Of a stretch of 64,000 bases of DNA, positions 11,264 through 23,472 are shown one piece after another. The notes beneath the pieces are model-generated. The model did no database searches. It worked only from the letters and a program-made list of their open reading frames with translations, and was not told where the DNA came from. Each line of letters starts with the position of its first letter. The first letter of the stretch is position 1. The stretch spans positions 20,171,001 through 20,235,000 of the forward strand of contig NC_073354.2 of the NCBI RefSeq assembly GCF_027580225.2, written 5' to 3'. Made by a program: the position numbers and the translations under genes. Source of the DNA: Misgurnus anguillicaudatus. Its lineage: Eukaryota > Chordata > Actinopteri > Cypriniformes > Cobitidae.

Positions 11264-11736
11264 CTTTTAACAGATTTTCCTGTGGTGCGCAGTGCTTTAG
11301 GAGCATCTGAATCTGCTCGGAAGCACGTCAGGGCCGCTCCGATCGCAGAAATCCTGTTGTGTGGGGGAAGCCCCAATCCAAAGTGAGATGGGTATCTGAG
11401 ATGTAAAAAGCAGTCCATTGTATTAATGACATTTCTTTATGCCCATGTTTATTTACTGTGAAGTCACGTTTTACACGAGAAACATCGCAAGATTTCATGT
11501 GTTATCAGCTGAGACTCACATTGTTTGTGAAGTTAATCTGATGGTGCATGGTGTGTGGTCATGCCACATTGCGGTAGTCTACACACACTATAGGAACAAA
11601 CGTGTTAAATCAACAATTTTTTTATATCATGTTTGTCTCTCACATTTTGAAAATCTGATAAGATTTAAAAAATCTTTTAGTGTGGCCATAGCTTTATTAT
11701 ACATTGAGCAGGCATGCGGGTGAGAATATTATGAAT
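11264..11736. other. Non-coding, nothing recognised
   Basis: No repeat boundary or conserved exon seen. A GC-richer patch lies near 11280-11360. Confidence 0.4.
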
Positions 11737-12032
11737 TATACCACGGGTCTGTTGAATGCTGCATTCTGATTGGCTGAGAAATGTTCTATGGGTGTTGATT
11801 ATTTTTCTGTAAACCGCACACCTATCTTTTCAAATGTCTTAAAAATAGGCACCAGAGCAATGTTTGTGGTAACCGTGGTATAAGCGGAATAATTGACTCC
11901 GGTCCTTTGAATTATTTGAAAATAATGCACACCTGCCGTGTAACGGCACTCCGCTTCGCGTCGTGCCGCATTACCACCTTGGTGTGCATTATTTTCTTAT
12001 AATTCAATGGCCCGTCGTCAATTATTCCTTAC
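11737..12032 (+). mobile_element. MITE family B, copy A
   Basis: Begins TATACCACGGGTCTGTTGAA and ends GTCAATTATTCCTTAC. Internal GTGTGCATTATTTTCTTATA and TAAGCGGAATAATTGACTCC motifs recur in copies at 35554-36600 (inverted) and 43201-45751. Confidence 0.75.
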
Positions 12033-14127
12033 CTATTCCTTTAAATTTCACAGAGACTGTAACAAATATCGGCTTGGTTGCCTGCAAGAAAGTTACCGAT
12101 GTCATGTCCCTTTATCCATTTTTCAAGGTTAAATGATTTTGACTCTCGTTCTTACTTCACACAACAAAACAGCATCAGTACAAAGTTTCCCATTATAGTT
12201 ACTGAAGTCACTGAACTTATTCAACCTCCCCAGCAGTAGATGCAATAATAACTGTCCATCAAATTTTCCCCATCCTGCACCCTCCATTTCACTCTTTCTG
12301 TTATACAGCCTCATTCAAACCGGCAACCTTTCTCGCAAATCCCCCTCCCTCACTCTCTCCCTTTTTCCTCAGGCGCACACAACGTTCACCCCTCTGCCCT
12401 GGGACCTGTCCTCCAGTTCATCCTAAATGGGCCCTCTGTTCTCCACCTTCAGCACTCCTCCCTCCTCTACTGGAGTCCCATCCTTTATGAGGCTCTTATC
12501 TGATTGCAAACGCTCCCTCTCTCATTACCGTTCGGACATGTAAAGGCTTTTAGGCAACCCTTCGTGATGTTAAATAAGTTTAAACAGGCTAAACACTGAC
12601 ATGTGTTTTGGAGTGTTTGTGTGCGTGTGGTCAGACTCTTAAATAGTGTGAATGTACTCTTGCAAGTCACAGACTAAAAGAGTGTTTATGTACTTGCCAA
12701 TCAGTGTATTGTTGGTTTGGAAAAAGGCCAAAGTGTGTATCTTGTGTTAGGTTGTTGTGAAGCCAAACACAGGCATTATTGTTTATGGTTAAGACCAGGG
12801 CTTCAAAGAATTGCTGAGTGAACCATTTAATCCACGCCAAATAAATAGTGCAAGCAAACAGCAAATGCGTTTAAGAGAAGGCTCTTGGTCCTTTACCAAA
12901 GCAAGTGTTTTGGAGGCACTGTAAGGGGAGGATATGTTGAAATGTGAGGGATCAGGGATGTGTTGAGTAGGTGCTTAACCCCATCCATGTTTGACCCATT
13001 TTAACAGCGAGAGAGAGAAAGAGAGGAATTACTTAAATTCCTCTGCATGCTAGAAAGGATGTTTATCAACCACATCTCCAGCAGGGCGCCTCAAACAAAC
13101 GCTGTGTACGCAGCATGCGCTCGTATTGCTAAAGCGCACGCACACATACACTGGTGACAGGACGGCGCGTCAGACCACACCTGTTCAAGGGCAGGAAGAA
13201 ATCTGGCCCTTATCTTATAAAAACAAACATACAAACATAGATGTCTTCCATCCCTGAAACACATCTCGACAAGTTTAACTTACATAGAAAATAGGGGTGG
13301 GCCACATGACCAAAATCTTATATCACGATAGGATACATATTATATGTGCAGGTCGCGGTAGAGGTTTCTTTTTCTTTTAATGAGGTTTTTATGTTATTAC
13401 AATATTTAATGCCATAGAATTTTCATAATTCTCAAAAAAATATTGTACAAGCATAAAAAAGAAGACAGAAAATAAACAAAAACTCAAACTCCCTGAAGAT
13501 TATTCTCTTATTAAAAGTAGAAAAGTGATTTAGTTTGTTTTAAAACTGCAGTGCTTAAATACGTACAAACGTCAAGTTTTCAAACGTAAACGTAAAGATG
13601 ATAGTCCAAATTCTCTACTGGTTTACACATTTCTACCGGTTAATCATACCTACCAGTTTATCCCCCCCCAATAAAAAAACTTTCAAAACTGAGCAAGACA
13701 GATGGAACTTTTTGGGTATAAAAGCATTTGAAGGGGGGGGGGGTGCATGATCTCTGAAAGACAATGTTGACATTTGAAATCACCAAAACAACACGTTTTG
13801 GTACTTGGCCCGACTGCCTTTTCCGAAGTGTTTTTTTTTTAAATCATGCACCCCGCCTTTAAATATTTATTTATTTTTGCAGGTAGGAGAATGATCATCA
13901 TATGCAACATAAAACTTTATGTGGTTTAGCTGAAAAAACTGGGAGTAAATAAACAAGGCCACTAAAAAAAGTAAAATGAACTTGACATTATTTTATATAA
14001 CAATAATTTATTTTATTTTACAATTATATTACAATCTGACAAAATCCTTTAATAAGTTCAATGAAAGTTGCTTTTTGATTATCATTCGTCAAATGTTTTG
14101 ACAACCCTGTGGTTTTTAAACCCAGAT
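12033..14127. other. Presumed AKAP12 intron with no supported gene
   Basis: Pyrimidine-rich stretch at 12330-12500, poly-G run near 13733-13742 and CpG-rich patch at 13080-13180. No exon matching AKAP12 exon 2 or any other known protein was found. Confidence 0.4.
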
Positions 14128-14300
14128 CTGGGAATTCGTACATATTTTACGATTTGGCTAATTCGTATGAATCATTTCGAATTGAATCATACAAAACGTA
14201 CGATTGTCATAAAAACAATAAAACAACACTCCTAACCCAAACGTCATAGGGGCGAAAAGAAATCGTACAAAAATGTACGAGTGTGGTCTTACGAATTAAG
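14128..14300. repeat. Short inverted-repeat element with GGAATTCGTAC-type end
   Basis: AATTCGTACATATTTTACGA at the left has an imperfect inverted partner near 14265-14300 (CGTACAAAAATGTACGA then TTACGAATT). No coding capacity. Confidence 0.55.
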
Positions 14301-14570
14301 GTGGTGTGTGAACATGCATCTAGTGGTGAGATTGTGATATTGCAACCAACAGCTCACCCCTCAATTTAAAACACATATGGTAACCGCAAACATGTCATCG
14401 TCTGAGACAACGTAGGGATGAAACGCGCTCTTTAGAACGGTTTGTCCGTTTAGGACTACTATATAAACATGACGGCGACTTTCTTGTAAGGGGACCCATG
14501 GTGTATGTAGATAAAAACGTCTCATTCTAAGGTAATAAAACCAATACAGTTCATTATGTAAGGTCTTTTT
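14301..14570. repeat. Interspersed repeat family X, copy 2
   Basis: Matches the copies at 9960-10179 and 56889-57150 through the CAACCAACAGCTCACCCCTC, CGTCTGAGACAACG, CGCGCTCTTTAGAACGGTTT and TTGTAAGGGGACCC segments. Confidence 0.7.
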
Positions 14571-16184
14571 TACACCACTAATAATTAATTTATGTATATT
14601 ATATTGCATTTCTATCAGAGACCCTTCGAAAAGTTACACAATACACATTTAATACAAATTAGTCACCTCGTAAAATACATACAGATGGCCTGTAGAGTTT
14701 ATGTTGGGTTTTTAATAACAACTTTTCGTTTTTATTAGGTTATATAATAATTTTGTCTTATTACAAAATATGAGATTGCTGATACAATTAACTGCAAAAA
14801 CTGAACCCAATTTCAGTTCTGTTTTCTGGATACTATAAGAACTACCAAGGGTTCCTCCAACAACTCGAGTCACTTGTAATGTCCATTAACATTTATGGTG
14901 CCCATTAAAAATACATCTGAGATTCTTTTATGTGATTAAAAGTTCTCCAAAGATGTCTGTTGAAGTAACATTAAATGTTACATTGAATCTTTTCATTTTT
15001 TACAACATATGTACAGTGTACAGAATGAGCAGATAGCTACACGCATTCAATTATTCGTCCAACTGTCTGTACATGAATTAAAAGTATCATGGGACGATTT
15101 CTTCAAAGCATTAGGACGCTGGTAACATTACTGGAGCATCTAAACCAATGCAATCATATTCTTTAATAGCGAGTAACAGTAAGCATATTTCACTTTCTTT
15201 TCTTCAAGATCATGTGCTGAATCTTGATAATCCCCAATGTTTTAGCCCCGGTTACATTACCCATTTGCCTCTTCTCCTTGTCATGTTGATATATAGCTCT
15301 TTAAAAGTGATATAACACCAAGGCGTAAGTTATGCATCCCGTGATCCGACACATGACAAGAAATAACAGCACAGTGCAAATTTTGTGTCTATATTAGGTG
15401 CTCACTTCACACACGAGTGAAAAAGTCCAGGCTTTTAAGATGCATAAGTGAAACCTCATCTGAATCCAAACTAACATGATTATTTTATGATGTAATGCAA
15501 ACAGCCACTCAGGTTGATGCATTCTGACTCACTATGACATTAAATATGTGCTTTTTTATCAAGGAGTCTGGGGGCCTGTTAGGGGTCCGCAACAAACTTC
15601 TAAGGTGGCCTTGAGATTCTTAAATAAAATGTGCATTAAAATAAGCAAGATATGTCTTAATGTTTAGTTCTTTTTTATAACAAGCTCATTTTTTCTAGTT
15701 ATGCCAATATGTAAAATATTTTATTGGGCAAAAATTATGAGAAGGGGGGCCTTTAAGCATTGCTATAGACATTGGCAGGGGGTTTTGAAGTCAAAAGGGT
15801 TGACATTCACTGCTATAACTATTATGATCATCCAGCATCATCATGGGCAACTTTGCATGGAAAGGAAAACACTGATACAGATCAATTCACCTGATGTCAT
15901 TTCATATTGGAGTGAAGTGTCGCAACTCTGTTGTAAGCATTCTGCGTCAATGTAAAACTACCCACTTCAGTATAAGGAAACAAGAAATGGAATCAACACA
16001 ATTTAAAAACAAACCTGCTAAGCAGAATGATAAAAACGCAGAGTGCAGATGAGAGGACGTATCAGGTGTTTATATTAAAGCTGCGCCACACATTGAGTCT
16101 CGAATGGGACACAAATGTAAACATGTTCAGCGTTTTCTGTCAAAGAGGTCCCGCAATAAAGTTACATTTTAATCGTAAGGGTAC
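14571..16184. other. Presumed AKAP12 intron 1, exon-proximal part
   Basis: AT-rich non-coding sequence ending at the splice donor GTACCC read on the minus strand at 16184-16179. No other feature was recognised. Confidence 0.45.
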
Positions 16185-16304
16185 CTTGTCATCCACGTTT
16201 TCTCCATCCTGGTCCATCCTCTCGTTCACCTCTGCATCGACCGCGTCCTCTGGCGCATCTTCAGGGCTCTTCGCGTCACGCTGCACGGATGGTGTCGCTC
16301 CCAT
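16185..16304 (-). CDS. akap12: Probable first coding exon of AKAP12 (gravin/SSeCKS scaffold)
   Basis: Forty codons, from ATG at 16304 to a GACAAG|GTACCC donor, phase 0. The peptide begins MGATPSVQRDAKSPEDAPED and is acidic (D/E-rich). MG-x3-S is an N-myristoylation signal, and human AKAP12 alpha also begins MGAGSS and is acidic and disordered here. An in-frame ATG eight codons upstream (16328) exists, but the MG start is preferred because myristoylation needs an N-terminal glycine. In human, AKAP12 lies just downstream of MTHFD1L in the same orientation, as here. AKAP12 is a membrane-tethered scaffold for PKA and PKC. The remaining exons were not found in 1-16184. The identity rests on synteny and one short exon. 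Confidence 0.65.
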
Positions 16305-16560
16305 GATAAAACGCCACGCTGTCTCCAAAATAAGCGCTCAAAGTGAAACTATCGTTGCCGAATCAGGTATCCAATTCGCCCTGCAGTCCGTCCCGAGGGT
16401 TGTCTCGTTGGGAAAGTGTTGAAACGGGTGTGCAGATTGCCTTTTAGGACACCTCCTCCTATCAGTATCACATGGAGACGAGCCAGACCCGCCTTACAGC
16501 ATCATAACAGCACAAGTTAAACAGCATCCCGAAAAACGAAAAGCGCCTGATTAAAAAGAT
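16305..16560 (-). promoter_or_regulatory. Presumed 5' UTR and proximal promoter of the AKAP12-like gene
   Basis: Sequence upstream of the ATG is richer in CpG and GC than the AT-rich surroundings (CGCTC, CCCGAGGG, GAGACGAGCC). No TATA box could be placed with confidence; the transcription start is unknown. Confidence 0.3.
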
Positions 16561-17917
16561 TGAATGTCACTTTACTAAAATATTTTGTGTAATATTAAGA
16601 TTTTTATAGGCTATAAAATATGAATATTATTATAAAAAATATTATAAAAGTATGATGTACACAAATATTTAGCATTGTACAGTGGCCAAAAGTAATCTCA
16701 GGAGGGCATATTTGTACAATATTTCCTTTATTGCCCTCTCAGGTTCGTTTAAACTACTAAACACTAAACGTTAAGGTACTTGACAAAACTTTTAAGATAT
16801 ACAGCATATCAGATTATTATTTTTTACTTTTAATACACAGGTAAACTAAACACAGACAACAAAGCATACAGTGACTAAAATGTGATAAGTTTGTAATATT
16901 TTGTTGATCCTCTCGTTTTGGATTACAGCAGTGATTTTCCTGGGCCTATGGTGCCTCCTTAAATTCTTACCACAGCTGAGCTTTAGGTTACATATTCGAG
17001 CAAACCATGCACACAAACTCTTTAATACATCCTTAATAATTTATTTATTTTGCATGAAAGGCTATGACGTCAAGCTAGACATCACTTTTGGCCACTACTG
17101 TACGTGTTAGAGGAAGCAGGATCGACCTCATGGGAATAAACAGCCTTATGTATCGCCTCCCACAGGAAATCAAGAATTAAGGGGGCAGCACTGTAGTTTG
17201 TGTAAAGGAGCAAGACACTTATATACTGTATGTATAAATCTGCCATACACTCTCTTTCTGCACACCCAGGCATTCTGTTTAGGATCTTTAAACGTGCAAA
17301 TTACAGGGCGCCTGCGATTCATAACCTACTCAACAAGTCAGCTTGCTCTGCCATTAGAGAAAACAACAGCAAGTGTTCTGCTGTTGTTAGACTGTAATGT
17401 GAGGGGGTTGTAAGATTGTAATGACAAGTCAGAAATGAATGACTGACCTAAAAAAAAAAAACAATGCATTTAAAAAAGTTTTATACGTGATCACATAGTT
17501 ATGCAAAGTCAGACGTCTGGATTTCCAAAACAAATACCGGTAGGCAAAATGTTGGATATAAAGGCAACTGCAGAATAGTGCCCATTACAAAAACAAAAGA
17601 AAAATGTGAAGAATGGACTGAAAACATATTTGCCTTTCTAAACCCATTTTAGAGCATATTAAGAGGTGTCAGGGGTAGTTGGACAATTTGTATATTTGGA
17701 CTATGCAGTAAAAACCATGAAATGGATTTAAAATTAGGATGCATTATTATCAGATAATGTATAACTTTAACTTTAAATGTGCCAAAGAAATGTACTGAAT
17801 TAGGTAAATTGTTCTTTGGTATTTACATAGAAGGTATGCTCCTTTATTAAGTGCAAAATTTATCCAGAAATGTTTTTAATGTCCATGTACACCCCTACCT
17901 TTGAATGAAATGGTCTA

Positions 17918-18786
17918 CACTTACCTAAAAGAATTATTAGGAACAACATACTTATACTGTGTTTGACTCCCTTTCGCCTTAGGCATTGTTTCAACAAGGT
18001 GCTGAAAGCATTTTTTAGAAATGTTGGCCCATATTGATAGGATAGCATCTTGCAGTTGATGGAGATTTGTGGGATGCACAAATCCCGTTCCACCACATCC
18101 CAAAGATGCTCTATTGGGTTGAGATCTGGTGACTGTGGGGGCCATTTTAGTACAGTGAACTAATTTTCATTTTCAAAAAAAAACAATTTAAAATGATTCA
18201 AGCTTTGTTACATGATGCATTATCCTGCTGGAAGTAGCCATCAGAGGATGGGTACATGGTGGTCATAAAGGGATGGACATGGTCAGAAACAATGCTCATA
18301 GGCCGTGGCATTTAAACGATGCCCAATTGGCAATTAGGGGCCTAAACTGTGCAAAGAAAACATCCCCAACACCATTACACCTCCACCACCAGCCTGCACA
18401 GTGGTAACAAGGCATGATGGATCCATGTCCTCATTCTGTTTACACCAAATTCTGACTTTACCATCTGAATGTCTCAACAGAAATCGAGACTCATCAGACC
18501 AGGCAACATTTTTCCAGGCTTCAACTGTTCAATTTTGGTGAGCTCGTGCAAAATGTAGCCTTTTTTCTATTTGTAGTGGAGATGAGTGTACCCAGTGGGG
18601 TCTTCTGCTGTTGTAGCCCATCCGCCTCAAGGTTGTGCGTGTTGTGTCTTCACAAATGCTTTGCTGCATACCTCGGTTGTAATGAGTGGGTATTTCAGTC
18701 AAAGTTGCTCTTCTATCAGCTTGAATCAGTCGGCCCATTCTCCTCTGACCTCTACCATCAACAAGGCATTTTCGTACACAGGACTG
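17918..18786 (-). mobile_element. Truncated Tc1-like element of a second family
   Basis: Starts after TA with CACTTACCTAAAAGAATTAT, a Tc1-type terminus. The minus strand encodes decayed transposase pieces: LHQLQDAILSIW near 18050, then RRPHWVHSSP and EKRLHFARAHQN near 18540-18600. Between these, the + strand text keeps recognisable but frameshifted transposase DNA. It breaks off at about 18786, so the DNA-binding region and the second TIR are missing. Inactive. Confidence 0.85.
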
Positions 18787-20419
18787 AAGAATAAGGAAAC
18801 AAACGCATTTGAAGCTCACGATATGTCATTACCATGTACAGATCTCTTATTATTCATCTATGCCAAAGTAAATACAGTTTTTTATTTTATGGCACCTTTA
18901 ACCTTAAAGAAATGTTATTCTGTTATCTACTGTAGATCAGCGATTTATGGGTACCAAAAACTGGAAATTTTCTTATTCAATAATTCAATCGCAATAAGGA
19001 AGAATTATTATTGACAAAATGACTTCATTAAATCATAAAATTGCATTTACCCAATATGACCTCTTGTAGATGGTTTTTCATCGCTAGGTTATAACATCTA
19101 GTTTTAGTATCACTAAGTATAATGCAGCGTATAAGAAAACAAAAGCAATCATAGTGAATATTAAAAAAAAAAAAAATTTGCCTTTAACCAAAAACACACA
19201 TTGGGCCACACATGACAATGTCCCATCTGGGCTTTAACCATTTGCATAAAATGGGGGTAGAGGGTGAATTGACAGTGTGAAGAAAATCAATGAGTTCCAA
19301 ACAAGCCGAGGATGTTTCTGAACATATCTATCTATTCTTCTCAGAAACCTGTCTAGGGACAATATAAGCAAGCCGACAGACAAGAATGATAAGGCAGGAA
19401 TGAATGTAAATATCAGGTATAATAGAGTCCCTGAATAAGAATGTGTTTATATTCATAGATTACATGACTACAGTATTCTTGGAAGAAAACATTTTATTCA
19501 TCACAATGCATTGCAAGATTTTTATTAAAGAATACACAGGAAGCTGACTGATATCAAACAATCTTAAAAGGCAGCATAGATACTCAAAAACTGCATACAA
19601 GCCAGTTCATTAGGTTTAAAGTTAAAGCCTAATAAATCCCTATTGGCTTCTGACATGGTAACCATACAAAATCCCTTAAAAAGGTCAAAAGAGCAGCATC
19701 AGCAATCAATTCATGTGAGAATACACAAATACATTTCCTTCCTCTCATTCCTACCACACACGCACACTATATTTCTTTTCACAACATCAAACAGTAAGAA
19801 ACAAAAATGCAACAAAAGGACAATAATAACCTTCAGACTGCTGCCTGTGCATTGTGGGTACCCAGAACCACAACTCTATAGGTGCGCTCTACAGGGAAAC
19901 ATCGAAACAGAAGAAGAGATTACACGTTTTTGTGAGCATTAAAGTAGACAGCAAGCTGAGCATGGTCAACTTATTATGAGTGTCCTCAATGACTGAAGAA
20001 ATAGGCCTCTCATTGAAAATGGCATGAATGAGTATAGCTATCTCTGAATGGACTGCTTCCTGTAGAGGTGTAAAAATGGAAAAACTGTGGGTACCGGCCG
20101 TCTACTCTTTGACACATTTCTTAATAAAAGAGCAAGAAATCAAGAGGAATTTTGTCTTTGTGTGCGTCTTGACAATATGGCTTAGTAATTTATTAACTCA
20201 TCGCACACATACACACATACTAATGCATTCACAAACTCATTCACACACATTTGTTATTGTAGTGCAGACTTTTCACTGACTTTTATTGTGTCAGTACAAA
20301 GTTAATGATAACTTCTATCTCCCTACCTCTAAAACTGATCCTTACAGAAAAATCTTGTGCCCTAAACATACAGTAGTTGAAACCTGACCCTTCCTCCCAC
20401 ACTTATAATGTGTTAAAGT
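18787..20419. other. Intergenic, nothing recognised
   Basis: AT-rich sequence between the presumed AKAP12 promoter and the 3' end of MTHFD1L. Contains an A run at 19165-19177 and CACA-rich patches near 19750 and 20205-20250. No supported exon. Confidence 0.4.
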
Positions 20420-20603
20420 CACGGGTCTTCAACATGGGGTCTGGGGAACCTTGGGGATCCGTGGTGGTATTACTGTGGTTCCTCCAAATATTGTTTGTAT
20501 GCATTGTTTTATGAATTTTTTGAAAAATTAAATTATATAAAATGCATCAATAGGCCAAAAATATAAATAATTAAAACTACGCTCTGAAATGAAGAGTATA
20601 ACT

Positions 20604-21500
20604 GGGTGATTCTCACGAAACCATTGAAACACCACGGCACTAATGATTTTAGCTTTAAAATGTGTAATATAGTAACATTAAAAAGCATCAGAATTAACAC
20701 AATACTGTGTTCTACCTTGCACAATGTGTGATTTCAACATAAGAATTTATAATTGGAAATTTTATCTCATTTTCTGCTGAAATTCTCATTACCGCAATGT
20801 GTCCGGCTGTGTTTGAACATGCGTTATGTTGTAATTTAATCAAATTAACACAAAGATATTAAGGAAAAAAAATAAATGGATGTTTTGCTAGACTACTTTA
20901 GATGACAGAAAAAATATTTACTGAATATTCATGTATAATAAAAATGAAGAAAAATTAGGAAAATGATGTGTCCATGACTGATGTTCTCATCCTCCACAAC
21001 ACTTTTTGAGAACAGTTTAAGCACACATACAGAATTTTAATAAAGTTTGATTTTGAGTGACCAAGCACATGGACCAGTTACTTCAGGATGGCTACCAGGT
21101 AAGATAATTTTTTTACAGTTAATTTGAAATATTGTCTTGTCAGAATGCTTACACGACATTTTGATTATCATTACCGCAACAGATGCTTATTAAATGTTAA
21201 TTTAATTAATAGAAGCATAATACTTTGATTTTAAATGCATGTGCAGAATCTCCAAATTATGTTCTTTCAGGTTTGTCATGTCATTTTGAAAATATGTCAG
21301 TGTTGATGTTATCTGACTGTTGCGGTAATGAGATTTTTTAGGACTAATTTTTAAAATTATGTTACAAAAAGTGTTAAATGATAAGTAAAAGTTTTTAAAT
21401 TAATGTTCCCATTTACTCCAGCCTTTGTTTTTCAATGTCTGGTGGGAAAAAAGTAAATTTAAGCAACTTTTACATTTTCATGTTTTCGTGAGAATCACCC
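20604..21500. mobile_element. MITE with 17-bp GGGTGATTC ends and 4-bp target duplication, copy 1
   Basis: 897 bp. Ends GGGTGATTCTCACGAAA and its reverse complement (TTTCGTGAGAATCACCC). Flanked by AACT at 20600-20603 and 21501-21504. Inserted in the tip of the helicase element. Contains TCATTACCGCAA at 20786, 21168 and (inverted) 21320. No coding frame. Confidence 0.85.
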
Positions 21501-21665
21501 AACTAGTCTAGGTTTCCCCATGCTGTCTTGCGCTCTGCAAGTCTAGCATGAAAACTACGGACCAATTTTGCCCCTGAAATAGGGAACCAATCCCAGAACG
21601 GGGAGGGGGCAGCAAGACGATGACGACATCTATGCGACACACCGAAGCAGTTTTGTTTATCCAAC

Positions 21666-21875
21666 ATGGCAGCAGACGCAAAGTTACTTTTCGATGCAGT
21701 GTTAGATAGTGTTTAAAGTAGTTTTGAACGCAAATTTATTTAAAAAGAAAGAGCTACTTTTGGCGTTAAACAATTTCATATCCAAGAAGAATGTTTGGAT
21801 AAGGCAAGACACGGAGTTTTATAGGACCAACCTGCTAGGCATCGTCGTCGACGGAGTACAATTAACTTATAAATG
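21666..21875 (+). pseudogene. Decayed RecQ-like helicase 5' exon, copy 1
   Basis: Opens MAADAKLLFDAVLDSV and then hits stops. Near its end, one frame reads LGIVVDGVQLTYKW, matching [13 protein letters not shown] of copy 2, so the DEVH box is damaged to DGVQ. It ends AAATG|GTAAGT at the same codon as copy 2. The Walker A segment is deleted. Non-functional. Confidence 0.7.
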
Positions 21876-22377
21876 GTAAGTGTTATTTATTAATATCATA
21901 TTGTCATTATGCCTGTACTGTGGTTGTCATAGTGCCACTAAGTTGTGTTGCTTCTCAATATCAATATACAGCTACCTGTTCAGTTGCGTAGCTTTCAGCG
22001 GTGTGCACATGTACCAATAAAAGTTGTTTACATTTGAATTTATGTCGATCTACATACGTCATCTGGTATAATTAAAACGATTGGCAAGGAGCTACGTAAA
22101 GTCGCATTTGATAGACATTCGTAGTGCCCAATAAACGGCTCTGGGCATTCGTAAACCACGCCTCAAATACGAGAAAATGAGCATGTGGTTCCCAGACCAC
22201 ATCTCATTTTCTATGACACTGGTCTGGTGTTGGCCAGGCTAGAGTATAACATTACCACAAATAAAATCTATTCAGGTGAATGTTATGTATGCCAAAAAAT
22301 ATATATATACTGCGGGTCCCTGCTCTTCCTCCTATCCATTAAGGGGTCCTTGGCCTGAAAAAGGTCGAAGACCTCTG

Positions 22378-23082
22378 GTTTAAGTAATTTGTAAGAGTGG
22401 TTATTTCATATAATTTTATTACGTTTATTCACAACCCTAAAACGTTTTATTCCTGCACATAACCTTGCGCTTCGACTGCCCTTCTGACCGCCAAATTTTT
22501 CACTCAACACTAAAAAAATACAGTTTTTCAGACACACACACTGCTATTGCAAAAGTCAATGGAATTCTTCTCTTTGCTCACGTAGCAGACTTTAGTTTAA
22601 GTCTCTGAATTACAGATAACAGTGGAATGTTTAAAGCAAGATTTTCTGGCATGTACTTGCATGCATGCATGTTCAAAAGGTGCTAACACACGTAATGAGA
22701 AGTATGTTTTATCTACACGTGCATTTACATTCTTTATAAAAGAGAGACAGAAAGAAAGAGAGAAAGAACAGGTGTCTCAAATGAACCACTGACAACACCT
22801 GGAAGCTTGTTTTAGGTTTAGCGTCCAAAAAAAAGAGAGCACCTAAACATTAGGACATCAGTAACAATTTGCTGTAACAAACATTTAAAATTAAAGTGAA
22901 AATAAAATGTTTGAATTAAAGTTAAAAATCTAACAAAAAAGACGGTGTTCAAATAAAAAGCAAATAAATGCATTCACTTGAACACTGTTTGTAACTTTAA
23001 GTAATCTAAAACACTAAAAACAAATATTAAAGCATTATGTGCTTAAAAAAATTCTGTGCGTCACTGAACTGTAAACACTAAT
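22378..23082. other. Intergenic, nothing recognised
   Basis: AT-rich sequence with a GAAAGAGAGA purine tract near 22745-22770. No exon or terminal repeats seen. Confidence 0.4.
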
Positions 23083-23472
23083 CCCCGGTTTCACAGACAG
23101 GGCCCAAGGCTAGTCCTAGACTAAAACATATGTTTGAATTGTATCATCTAAAAACAACTTGCAAATATGTCAGTGCCATTGATTTATCTCAGGGATACCC
23201 ACCAGTAAGGCATGTTTATATAAGATGTTAAGCCCTAGCTAAAGCCAAGACTAAACCTTTAATTAAGGAGTTTAAGCATCTTTTATAAACATGACATTAC
23301 CGGTGTGTATCCTAAGAGAAATCACTGGCACTGGCACATTTTAGGATCTGTTTATTTCAGTAGAAACAGCTCAAACATGCATCTAGGACCAGCCCCAAGC
23401 CTTGTCTGCGAAACCGGGAGTATAACATCATTTAGCCAAGACCTACTCCTGGCTTTTGTGAAACCAGGCCTA
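23083..23472. mobile_element. MITE with CCCCGGTTTCACAGACAGGG-type ends
   Basis: Left end CCCCGGTTTCACAGACAGGG is matched imperfectly by the inverted right end (CCTGGTTTCACAAAAGCCAG). Subterminal AGTCCTAGACTAAA and TTAGCC-type words occur at both sides. A related copy lies at 33645-34362. Confidence 0.7.

Larger units (their letters stand above)
20603..22241 (+). mobile_element. Helicase-exon-carrying transposon, copy 1
   Basis: Flanked by the perfect 9-bp repeat GAGTATAAC (20594-20602 and 22242-22250). With the nested MITE removed, the left tip reads TAGTCTAGG and the right tip reads CCAGGCTA; these match the tips of copy 2 at 60025-60929 (TAGCCTGGG and CAGGCTA). Both copies hold a degraded 5' exon of a RecQ-like helicase and similar 3' text. 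Superfamily unknown. Confidence 0.75.
20420..22377. mobile_element. hAT-like non-autonomous element, outer layer of a triple nest
   Basis: Ends CACGGGTCTTCAAC and the inverted CAGAGGTCTTCGAC. Flanking 8-mers GTTAAAGT (20412-20419) and GTTTAAGT (22378-22385) differ at one base, as expected for an old 8-bp hAT target duplication. Most of its length is a later insertion (20603-22241). Confidence 0.75.
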
